Shown piece by piece: positions 1 to 5,961 of a stretch of 14,632 bases of DNA. Position 1 is the first letter of the stretch. Each line of letters opens with the position of its first letter. Under the pieces are notes generated by a model. The model saw nothing but the letters and a program-made list of their open reading frames with translations. It was not told where the DNA came from and did no database searches. Both the position numbers and the translations under genes were made by a program. Source of the DNA: an uncultured Clostridia bacterium (lineage in GTDB: Bacteria > Bacillota > Clostridia > Oscillospirales > CAG-272); contig CAMFEL010000035.1 of the NCBI GenBank assembly GCA_945949385.1, forward strand, positions 1 through 14,632, written 5' to 3'.

Positions 1-17
1 AAAAGTTTTTTGGGGTT

Positions 18-71
18 CTTAGTACCTTTTTCTCAAAAAAGGTACTAAGCGGGGTGTGGGGCGGAGCCCCA
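18..71. repeat. Paired intergenic palindromes (14-bp stem, then GC-rich 6-bp stem)
   Basis: A perfect 14-bp inverted repeat occupies 18-31 and 36-49 with a 4-nt loop (arms CTTAGTACCTTTTT and AAAAAGGTACTAAG). It is followed at 57-71 by a second palindrome, TGGGGC-gga-GCCCCA. No reading frame with coding character covers them. The A/T-rich inner half followed by a GGGG...CCCC stem resembles dispersed intergenic repeats of gut Clostridia; that resemblance is from memory and unverified. They may also help terminate transcription from either side. Nothing else is seen in 1-124 apart from the hairpin at 92-114. Confidence 0.6.
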
Positions 72-84
72 TATATCTCCCCAT

Positions 85-114
85 AATACAAGAAAGCGGC
101 GCGGAGCCGCTTTC
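85..114 (-). terminator. Probable terminator of the leftward glycosyltransferase operon
   Basis: A perfect 9-bp stem GAAAGCGGC / GCCGCTTTC (92-100 with 106-114, loop GCGGA) lies 10 nt beyond the stop codon of the minus-strand glycosyltransferase. Read on the minus strand, the stem ends in CTTTC followed by TTGTATTAT, a moderately T-rich tract. This fits an intrinsic terminator for the leftward operon, though the T-tract is imperfect. Confidence 0.55.
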
Positions 115-124
115 GGTGCGATAT

Positions 125-1165
125 TCAGGTTTCCTTTACTATTTCGCGGCGCTTGAAGCCGTGGAGCCACTTATGTATGAAGTATTCCGGGGCGAGGGAC
201 AGCAGCGCCACCGCGTTAAAGGAGAGGATAAGGGGCATAGAGGGCAAAAGCAGGCCTATGGCAAAGCAGGCGAAGGAATACACAAAAAATCTGATAAGTG
301 TGAAAGCCACCGTTCTGCCGTAATCGGCATATTTCACCTCCGTAAACGCGGCTAATCTGTCCAAAAGGATATTCACCAGCGCGCAGGAGGCTCCGGCTGA
401 CATTACCCCCACCAAAGCAAACCTGTTGCCGGTAATCAGGTACAGGGCAAGTATCATAAGCTCGCACAGGGCGGCGCACAGAAAGCTTGACCAGGCAGAA
501 GCAAACAGCCGTCTGTAAAGCCTCAAAGTGTCCCGCAGGGGATCGAAATGGCTGGACTTGTTGTTGTCGATATATACGGTGTCAATGGTGATAGTGGTAA
601 CGGTCAGGCCCTGCTTGTCCGCATAGTACAGCATACACAGCTCGTAGTCGTACCTGTCTCCGGGCACTTTAAGAAGCCATTCCGTATTGTCGGCGGAAAA
701 GCCCCGCAGGCCTGACTGATTGTCTGTAAAATAGTGCCCTGTCATAAGAGTGTAGACCACCCGCGACAGCCCGTTGCCCAATTTCGATGCCAAAGGAATA
801 TCCCCCTTGAGTCTGCGTACCGACAGAACAAAGGAGGAGCCGCGCCGAAGTTCGTCGCGCACTCTCAGTATATCGTGAACACGGTGCTGACCGTCGGCGT
901 CGGCGGTAATAAAGAAACGGCATTCGGGATGACGCTCCCGTATGGCGGCAAATCCCGATTTAAGTGCCGCGCCCTTTCCGCGGTTTTCGCTGAAGCGTAT
1001 GACCTCTGCCTTTGAGGCTACCGCCTCAAATACGGGGTCGTACACGGAGCCGCTGCCGTCGTCGATTATCATAATACCAAGCCCCGCTTCCCACAGCTCG
1101 CAAACCGCGGTGATGAGCTTTTTATCCGGCATATACGCCGGTATCAGTACGATTTCTTCCATCAT
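125..1165 (-). CDS. Glycosyltransferase family 2 with C-terminal GtrA-like membrane domain
   Basis: 346 residues. The N-terminal part (about 1-215) is a GT2 GT-A domain of the dolichyl-phosphate mannose synthase type: the strand EIVLIPAY at 4-11, the nucleotide-binding IIDDGSG around D35-D36, ENRGKG at 60-65, the metal-binding DADGQ at 89-93 and DNQSGLRGF at 148-156. Residues about 222-336 hold four hydrophobic helices matching the GtrA family, which moves or anchors polyprenyl-linked sugars. The likely role is to transfer a sugar from a nucleotide donor to a lipid carrier at the inner membrane face, with the GtrA part aiding flipping, for cell-envelope glycosylation; donor and acceptor cannot be read from sequence. 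Separate GT2 and GtrA genes are common, and fused forms are known. The start overlaps the upstream hydrolase gene by 44 nt; the AAAGGA motif lies 15 nt before the first ATG, which is long, so translation is probably coupled to the upstream gene. Confidence 0.88.
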   Translation of the reverse strand: MMEEIVLIPAYMPDKKLITAVCELWEAGLGIMIIDDGSGSVYDPVFEAVASKAEVIRFSENRGKGAALKSGFAAIRERHPECRFFITADADGQHRVHDILRVRDELRRGSSFVLSVRRLKGDIPLASKLGNGLSRVVYTLMTGHYFTDNQSGLRGFSADNTEWLLKVPGDRYDYELCMLYYADKQGLTVTTITIDTVYIDNNKSSHFDPLRDTLRLYRRLFASAWSSFLCAALCELMILALYLITGNRFALVGVMSAGASCALVNILLDRLAAFTEVKYADYGRTVAFTLIRFFVYSFACFAIGLLLPSMPLILSFNAVALLSLAPEYFIHKWLHGFKRREIVKET

Positions 1166-2147
1166 TGGCGTGAATGTCTGTCCTTTCTGCGGTCTTGTCG
1201 CCGCTTTCGGCGGCGTCCGAGAAGAAGGTGTCGATTTTTGTCATAAGTGTTCCGTCGGCGCTGCCGTCTGCACTGAACAAAACGCCGGTGTGCCCGTCTC
1301 CGTCGGGGTCATCGCATATATAGTACTCTACCGAATCGCTTTCGATCTCGGCGCGGTGGGAAATCAGAGAATACCGGTCGGCAGGAACCTGCTCGTCGTT
1401 TTCTGCGTGAACAATAAGCACGGGGATCTCGGTTTCGGACAAAGCCTCGGCGGCGCTGTTATCCGCGTGTGAGGGACCGAAAAGCATACTTTGATACAGT
1501 AACAGCATGGGGTAATTAAGATATGCCGCAAAGCCAATACGGCTTTCTGCCGGCATGATTATGCTTTCCATAGGACTGTTTACCGCGCTGACGGCGGCAA
1601 CGGCGCTGATACGGTGCTCCCCGTCTGCGAGAACGCAGCAGGCAGCCCAGCCTCCGCGGCTGTGACCGAGCAGGAATATATGTGAATAGTTGAAATTCCC
1701 GTCTATAAAGTCAAGAGCGGCGTCAAGGTCGAAAAGCTCCCCGGCAAAGCCCACGCAGCTTTCTCCCCCGCTGTCTCCGCAGCCCGTGGGGTCGAAGATG
1801 AAAACATCGCGTCCCGCCGACCTGAAGCTTTCGGCAACAGCCAGATAGTCTCTGTGAGTAGAGCGAAAACCGGGGACAATGACCACAAGGGAGTCGGCCG
1901 GGGATGCGTCTGCAGTGTACAGATAGGAGCTGAGCAGAGCGCCGTCGCTGTAAAAAGTGTATTTTTCGGCGCTTTCCTCAAGGGCGGAAAGCTCGGAAGA
2001 CAGCGCGGACTTTTCCGGGTCCCACCGCGAGAAAATCGCGTCATAAATAATTTTTGTAACTGAAAATGATAGGAGAATGAAAATCAGTGTAATAATAATG
2101 ATAACACGCAAAGCTTTTTTGAGACTTACCTTTCTTGCGTTTGTCAT
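1122..2147 (-). CDS. Membrane-anchored alpha/beta hydrolase
   Basis: 341 residues from the ATG at 2147, which has GGTGA 6 nt upstream; a GTG three codons earlier would destroy that spacing. A positively charged start (KKALR) and one hydrophobic helix at about 13-35 predict an N-terminal membrane anchor with the catalytic domain outside the cell. The alpha/beta-hydrolase fold follows: oxyanion strand VVIVPGF at 88-94, nucleophile elbow GHSRG with S163, acid D251 in HAENDEQVP, and H286 in DGDGHTG, giving a complete Ser-Asp-His triad. Such proteins are serine hydrolases (esterase, peptidase or thioesterase); the substrate is unknown. The C-terminal 35 residues are charged and look disordered. 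It is first in a two-gene operon with the overlapping glycosyltransferase, suggesting a shared envelope role. Its start codon is only 26 nt from that of a divergent hydrolase. Confidence 0.85.
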   Translation of the reverse strand: MTNARKVSLKKALRVIIIITLIFILLSFSVTKIIYDAIFSRWDPEKSALSSELSALEESAEKYTFYSDGALLSSYLYTADASPADSLVVIVPGFRSTHRDYLAVAESFRSAGRDVFIFDPTGCGDSGGESCVGFAGELFDLDAALDFIDGNFNYSHIFLLGHSRGGWAACCVLADGEHRISAVAAVSAVNSPMESIIMPAESRIGFAAYLNYPMLLLYQSMLFGPSHADNSAAEALSETEIPVLIVHAENDEQVPADRYSLISHRAEIESDSVEYYICDDPDGDGHTGVLFSADGSADGTLMTKIDTFFSDAAESGDKTAERTDIHANDGRNRTDTGVYAG

Positions 2148-2173
2148 TATTATCACCGCTTTCGGAGTTTGTT

Positions 2174-3157
2174 ATGCTGTTTGAACCTTGTACGGATTTT
2201 AAGATCGTCGGCGAGGAGGAGTATCCCCGCCGCATTACGGAAATTGAAAATACGCTTGAAAGCTGCGCTCAAAGCGGAACGCTTGAGACGGCGGGGGGAA
2301 TGTCCCTTTCCTGGCGCCGCTTCGGAGTAAAGGATCCCAAAGCCGCAGTTGTCATAGTCCACGGCTTTACGGAGTTTTCCCGCAAGTACGACGAGCTGTG
2401 CTGGTATTTTATGAATATGGGCTACGACGTATACGTTTACGACCAGCGCGGACACGGACTTTCCGGCAGGGAGGCGGGGGACGGTTCTTTAATCCATATA
2501 AACAGCTTCGACGATTATGTCGACGACCTGGACGTTGTAATAGAGCAGGTTGCAGGGTCTATGTCGCCGGGACTTGACATATATCTGTATACTCATTCCA
2601 TGGGAGGCGCCGTGGGGGCGCTGTATATGTGCCGCTATCCCGAAAAAGTGAAAAAGGTACTGCTTTCATCACCTATGGTAAGTCCCAAAACTCACGGTTT
2701 GCCCCATTGTCTCGTAAAATGTGTTATACGCAGGGAAGCGGCGCGCACCTCCTGGGACTCGAAGTTCAGATATTCCGGCGAGTTCCGCGAGGATGCGGAT
2801 TTCACAAGGTCGGCGGACAACAGCTACAACCGTTTCAGACACAATCTTGATCTGCGCATTGCGGAAAAGCGGTATCAGGGCTCTGCCTCCACAAACTGCT
2901 GGATGTATGAAGCTTTGGGGGTGGACAGACGGATTTTGGACAGACAGGCGCTGTCCGCAGTCACGGCAAGCGTGCTTCTCGTAGCCGCACAGAGGGATAC
3001 CGTGGTGCAGTCCCATCCTCAGAAAAAACTGGCGCGCCTTTTGGGCGACCGCTGCCGCTATGTGTGCATAAAGAAGGCAAAGCACTCTATTTTTGTGTCG
3101 GGAGAGGATATTCTGGGAGAGTATATTGACACGGTAAAGAATTTTTTTGCCGAATAG
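2174..3157 (+). CDS. Alpha/beta hydrolase, lysophospholipase / monoacylglycerol lipase type
   Basis: 327 residues from the ATG at 2174, chosen because GGAG sits exactly 6 nt upstream (2164-2167); a TTG 39 nt earlier has no such site and would overlap the divergent gene. There is no signal peptide or membrane helix, so it is cytoplasmic. It matches the Hydrolase_4 / serine aminopeptidase S33 group: VHGFTEFSRKY (62-72, oxyanion HG), YDQRGHGLSG (89-98), nucleophile elbow THSMGG with S142, D275 in AAQRDTVV, and H304 in KAKHSIF, a full catalytic triad. The expected reaction is hydrolysis of monoacylglycerols, lysophospholipids or similar esters. The gene stands alone, followed by an intrinsic terminator at 3230-3255. 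It shares the fold but only motif-level similarity with the divergent hydrolase at 1122-2147. Confidence 0.88.
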   Translation: MLFEPCTDFKIVGEEEYPRRITEIENTLESCAQSGTLETAGGMSLSWRRFGVKDPKAAVVIVHGFTEFSRKYDELCWYFMNMGYDVYVYDQRGHGLSGREAGDGSLIHINSFDDYVDDLDVVIEQVAGSMSPGLDIYLYTHSMGGAVGALYMCRYPEKVKKVLLSSPMVSPKTHGLPHCLVKCVIRREAARTSWDSKFRYSGEFREDADFTRSADNSYNRFRHNLDLRIAEKRYQGSASTNCWMYEALGVDRRILDRQALSAVTASVLLVAAQRDTVVQSHPQKKLARLLGDRCRYVCIKKAKHSIFVSGEDILGEYIDTVKNFFAE

Positions 3158-3183
3158 AACAAAAGGGAAAATAAAAATACGGG

Positions 3184-3215
3184 CGGGGAATTTTTCAGTA
3201 TCCCCGACCCGGGGA
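3184..3215 (+). other. Competing GGGGA/TCCCC hairpins in the hydrolase 3' UTR
   Basis: CGGGGA at 3184-3189 and again at 3210-3215 can each pair with the single TCCCCG at 3201-3206, giving two mutually exclusive stems just before the terminator. This may only be RNA 3'-end structure; no function is claimed. Confidence 0.35.
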
Positions 3216-3229
3216 AGATACAGTTTTCG

Positions 3230-3255
3230 GCGCTCCGCAGGGAGTGCTTTTTTTA
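3230..3255 (+). terminator. Intrinsic terminator after the lysophospholipase-like gene
   Basis: The stem GCGCTCC (3230-3236) pairs with GGAGTGC (3241-3247) with one G-T wobble and a 4-nt loop, followed by seven T at 3248-3254. It is a classic Rho-independent terminator 72 nt after the stop codon. Confidence 0.85.
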
Positions 3256-3331
3256 TATTATAACTATTTTACATCAAAATGCAACAAATTTCAATCATTT
3301 CGCGTATAAATGCCCGTGCGAAAAATTATTT

Positions 3332-3366
3332 CCGCGCTTTGGCAAAAAAGGCTTGCCAAAGCGCGG
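3332..3366. promoter_or_regulatory. Operator-like 14-bp perfect inverted repeat overlapping the -35 box
   Basis: CCGCGCTTTGGCAA (3332-3345) and its exact complement (3353-3366) are separated by 7 nt (AAAAGGC). The -35 hexamer TTGCCA of the alpha-galactosidase promoter is the first six bases of the right arm. There is no T-run after it, so it does not look like a terminator. A dimeric repressor bound here would block RNA polymerase. The regulator is not encoded in this window. Confidence 0.6.
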
Positions 3367-3381
3367 CCGCTGTGTTATAGT
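3353..3381 (+). promoter_or_regulatory. Promoter of the alpha-galactosidase gene
   Basis: The -35 box TTGCCA (3353-3358), a 17-nt spacer and the -10 box TATAGT (3376-3381) preceded by an extended TGT motif (3373-3375) form a near-consensus sigma-A promoter. Transcription should start near 3388, giving a leader of about 50 nt. Confidence 0.75.
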
Positions 3382-3437
3382 AAGCGCGGTGCAACAAGAC
3401 GCCAATAAAGCCGAAACGGCAAAATGCGGAGGCAAAT

Positions 3438-4583
3438 ATGCTTGCTGAAAGACCGCCCATGGGGTGGAATTCATGGAACACCTTCGGTGCAAATATTACC
3501 GAGGAACTGGTTATGGGCATTGCGGATGCCATGGTAGACAGGGGGCTCAAAGACGCCGGATACGAATATGTGGTCATTGACGACTGCTGGTCGCTGAGAA
3601 ATCGCGATGCCGACGGAAGAATGGTCGCGGATCCCGCAAAGTTTCCCCACGGTATGAAATACCTTTCCGACTATATCCATTCCAAAGGGCTCAAATTCGG
3701 AATGTACTCCTGCTGCGGTACCATGACCTGCGCGGGCTATCCCGGCAGCTTCGGTCATGAGTATGTTGACGCCCGGACCTTTGCGGACTGGGGCGTGGAC
3801 TTTCTGAAATACGACAACTGCTTCAAGCCTGTGGGCGCCCAGTCGGATATGATGGGCGAACAGCTTTACCGCCGCATGGGACTTGCGCTGAAGGCTACCG
3901 GCAGGGATATTCTCTTCTCCGCCTGCAACTGGGGCACCCACAAGGTGTGGGAATGGGCGAGAAGCGCAGGTGCGCATATGTTCCGCACCACGGGTGACAT
4001 ATGCGACAATCCTCAGTCCTTTAAGAGCATAGCTCTTGAACAGCTTCATATGCTGGCGTCAAGCGCGCCCGGCTGTTTCTGCGACCCCGATATGCTCATA
4101 TGCGGAATGTACAACAACGGAAATGTCAGCGGCATGGGCGGCTGCACTGCGGCTCAGTACAGAACACATTTTGCTTTGTGGTGCGTGACGGCGGCGCCTC
4201 TTATGATTGGCTGCGATATCAGAAACTGCGACGAGGATACTCTGGAGCTTCTGAAAAACCGCGCGCTTATCGCCATAGATCAGGACGCTGAGGCAAGACC
4301 GCCTTATGTTGTGGGCTATCCCGAGCAGAACGAGACATATCTCCATATGTTCCGTCACCTGTCCGACGATAAGTTCTGCCTTGCAAGCTTTAACTTTACC
4401 GACGCTGCCAGAGAGGGATATATTCACCTTTACGATATAGGCATTACTCCCGAAAGCGGCTATACTCTGGAGCTTACCGATGCGCTTACCGGCGAGAAGC
4501 TCAGCCCCCGCGACGATGTAATAGTGGTACACTGCGATGCGGGAGACTGCAAGGTATATAATGCCACTCTGGTAAAAAAATAA
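3438..4583 (+). CDS. Alpha-galactosidase, glycoside hydrolase family 27
   Basis: 381 residues, start supported by GGAGG 5 nt upstream (3428-3432). It opens with the GH27 hallmark PPMGWNSWNTF (6-16) and continues with IDDCW (47-51), the nucleophile region LKYDNC (D126) and the acid/base region MFRTTGDI (D187). The (beta/alpha)8 barrel is followed by a short beta-sandwich domain (about 290-381). The enzyme removes terminal alpha-1,6-galactose from raffinose-family sugars and galactomannan pieces by a retaining mechanism. No signal peptide is present, so it acts on imported oligosaccharides in the cytoplasm. A related specificity (beta-L-arabinopyranosidase, isomalto-dextranase) occurs in GH27 and cannot be excluded. 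The gene is single, with its own promoter overlapped by a palindrome, suggesting substrate-controlled expression. No transporter gene is adjacent. Confidence 0.93.
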   Translation: MLAERPPMGWNSWNTFGANITEELVMGIADAMVDRGLKDAGYEYVVIDDCWSLRNRDADGRMVADPAKFPHGMKYLSDYIHSKGLKFGMYSCCGTMTCAGYPGSFGHEYVDARTFADWGVDFLKYDNCFKPVGAQSDMMGEQLYRRMGLALKATGRDILFSACNWGTHKVWEWARSAGAHMFRTTGDICDNPQSFKSIALEQLHMLASSAPGCFCDPDMLICGMYNNGNVSGMGGCTAAQYRTHFALWCVTAAPLMIGCDIRNCDEDTLELLKNRALIAIDQDAEARPPYVVGYPEQNETYLHMFRHLSDDKFCLASFNFTDAAREGYIHLYDIGITPESGYTLELTDALTGEKLSPRDDVIVVHCDAGDCKVYNATLVKK

Positions 4584-4607
4584 TTTACATACCCGATTGT
4601 TTACTGT

Positions 4608-4778
4608 AAAAAGTCCGCGGAGCAAGTGCGGTGTTCATAAGACAGTTAACAGCCACAGCAGTTTGAGCTGCTGTGGCTGTTCTTGTTTTGGCGAGCCAAA
4701 ACAAAATGCGTGACCGCTTCCGTCACGCATTTTGCATATTTAACTGTCTTACGAACAACGCCCGAAGTGCGGACTTTT
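4608..4778. repeat. 171-bp multi-hairpin palindromic element (cloverleaf-like)
   Basis: An interrupted outer inverted repeat joins 4609-4618 with 4769-4778 (10 bp, AAAAGTCCGC) and 4632-4649 with 4740-4757 (17 of 18 positions). Inside it are three perfect hairpins in series: 4648-4661/4668-4681 (14 bp), 4683-4692/4695-4704 (10 bp) and 4703-4714/4722-4733 (12 bp). The single outer mismatch is A-C on the plus strand but G-U on a minus-strand RNA. It lies between the convergent alpha-galactosidase and MscS genes. Candidates are a MITE-like repeat, a bidirectional terminator or a structured RNA. Short open frames through it look like by-products of the palindromes. Confidence 0.65.
4648..4690 (+). 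terminator. Possible terminator for the alpha-galactosidase transcript
   Basis: The 14-bp perfect stem (4648-4661 with 4668-4681, loop TTTGAG) ends in GCTGTT and is followed by CTTGTTTTGG, a moderately T-rich tract. It is the strongest hairpin downstream of the alpha-galactosidase stop codon and part of the larger palindromic element. Confidence 0.4.
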
Positions 4779-4817
4779 CGTACGATTTTATATATTGCAG
4801 TTGTTATAAGGAAAAGC

Positions 4818-5645
4818 TCACTTTTCGGCTTTTTCGTCGACCATATGCACGTCCACCTGCGGGAAGGGGATGCTGATGCCGTCTTCGTCAAAGGCGCGCT
4901 TGACATTTTCCTGCAGCGCAAAATAAACGGTCCAGTAATCCTCGCCCTTACACCATGCGCGCACGCGGTATTTTACGGCGCTGTCGCTGTGTTCTGCCAC
5001 CATTACTTCGGCGGCAGGATCTTTCAAAACCTGCGGTATGCCGTTTGCCACCGACAGTATGGCAGCGCGCACCTTGTCTATATCGTCGCCGTAAGAGGCA
5101 CTGAAATCAAGATCCACACGGCGGCGCGGCTCGGCGGAATAGTTAGTGACGGTGGAGCTTGTCAGAGAACTGTTGGGAATGACCACTCTGCGGCAGTCGG
5201 GAGTAACCAGAGTGGTGTGGTATATTCCGATAGACGCCACAGTGCCGTCGCCGCTGGAGCTGCTTATGTAGTCACCTACGGAGAAGGGACGGAATATCAT
5301 TATCATAAGACCGCCTGCGATGTTGGAAAGTCCCCCCTGAAGAGCAAGACCGATGGCAACGCCCGCGCTGCCGATGACCGCTACCATTGATGTCATGGGA
5401 ACACCCAGATATGCCGCCACAGTCACAATGATAAGCACCTTAAGCGCAATGCTTACGAAGCTGACGACAAAGCCGCGCACGGTTTCGTCCGTATGGGCGC
5501 CGACCTTTCTGTTTTTCAGCTTTTTTACCAGAAATCCCGTAAGCTTGAAGCCTACGATCAGAATGACCGCACTTATCAGCAGCTTTACTCCGGCGCTCAT
5601 TGCAAATTCAACAATTTTGTCAAGTATTGCTTTGAAATCAAACAT
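4818..5645 (-). CDS. mscS: Small-conductance mechanosensitive ion channel, MscS family
   Basis: 275 residues, close to the 286 of E. coli MscS. The start has GGGAGG 7 nt upstream. Three membrane helices lie at about 20-40, 58-80 and 84-118. The pore-lining TM3 and the turn after it are highly typical: GSAGVAIGLALQGGLSNIAG (92-111) then IFRPFSVGDYI. The soluble beta domain (IGIYHTTLVTPDCRRVVIPN, 139-158) and the alpha/beta C-terminal domain ending in PFPQVDVHM complete the family architecture. The protein forms a heptameric inner-membrane channel that opens when membrane tension rises in osmotic downshock, releasing solutes. It is a single gene with its own promoter (5678-5706), divergent from the dockerin gene. 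Confidence 0.94.
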   Translation of the reverse strand: MFDFKAILDKIVEFAMSAGVKLLISAVILIVGFKLTGFLVKKLKNRKVGAHTDETVRGFVVSFVSIALKVLIIVTVAAYLGVPMTSMVAVIGSAGVAIGLALQGGLSNIAGGLMIMIFRPFSVGDYISSSSGDGTVASIGIYHTTLVTPDCRRVVIPNSSLTSSTVTNYSAEPRRRVDLDFSASYGDDIDKVRAAILSVANGIPQVLKDPAAEVMVAEHSDSAVKYRVRAWCKGEDYWTVYFALQENVKRAFDEDGISIPFPQVDVHMVDEKAEK

Positions 5646-5677
5646 AATTGTTCCTCCCGTAATATCGTACTGAAATT

Positions 5678-5706
5678 ATTGTAGCACCCCGGCGTCTGTG
5701 TGTAAA
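5678..5706 (-). promoter_or_regulatory. Promoter of the MscS gene
   Basis: On the minus strand, TTTACA (5706-5701), a 17-nt spacer and TACAAT (5683-5678) with a TG extension just upstream form a good sigma-A promoter 33 nt before the start codon. Confidence 0.7.
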
Positions 5707-5867
5707 TACCGCGTCTTAAAAAATCGCGTCAAAAACCGACAAAATCGGCTGCGTTTTTTGTGGAAGAGGTATAACATTTGTAGAAACTTTTAGTTGACAA
5801 ACAGTAAAAAACAGATACAAAGGGGTAAAAATGCGAAAAAAACAGATGGGTTTTTCGGAAAAAATAG

Positions 5868-5896
5868 TTGAAATTGTTTTACTTCTGTGATATACT
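5868..5896 (+). promoter_or_regulatory. Promoter of the secreted dockerin protein gene
   Basis: TTGAAA (5868-5873), 17-nt spacer, TATACT (5891-5896) with extended TGA at 5888-5890. A-rich sequence lies just upstream. The expected start near 5903 gives a leader of about 59 nt. The match suggests strong expression. Confidence 0.8.
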
Positions 5897-5907
5897 CACT
5901 GTAGAAG

Positions 5908-5932
5908 AGTGCCGACTGACGGTGGCACTTTT
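5908..5932 (+). other. Hairpin in the 5' leader of the dockerin gene
   Basis: AGTGCC (5908-5913) pairs with GGCACT (5924-5929) across a 10-nt loop, followed by TTTG. It begins about 5 nt after the predicted transcription start. It may stabilise the mRNA 5' end or act as a weak attenuator; four T (5929-5932) are few for a terminator. Confidence 0.4.
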
Positions 5933-5961
5933 GAAAAATGAACTAAACGGAGGATTTTAGA

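Larger units (their letters stand above)
5646..5961. other. Divergent intergenic region between MscS and the dockerin protein
   Basis: 316 bp without a gene. It holds the minus-strand MscS promoter (5678-5706), the plus-strand dockerin-gene promoter (5868-5896), a 5' UTR hairpin (5908-5929) and A/T-rich tracts upstream of the latter that could act as an UP element. A further TTGACA at 5794-5799 has only a poor -10 partner (TACAAA, 5816-5821) and is a weak second promoter candidate. Weak stems near 5737-5749 are not assigned. Confidence 0.7.

Noticed and set aside
3332..3366. Reading the 14-bp palindrome as a terminator
   Set aside because: No T-run follows on either side, a true terminator already lies at 3230-3255, and the -35 box is inside the right arm.
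3471..4625. Minus-strand open frames opposite the alpha-galactosidase
   Set aside because: The plus strand encodes a complete GH27 enzyme; the minus frames show no motif or ribosome binding site.
4646..4921. Small open frames on both strands across the palindromic element
   Set aside because: They run through hairpins and into the MscS coding region, with no ribosome binding site and no recognisable domain; the palindromes themselves create them.
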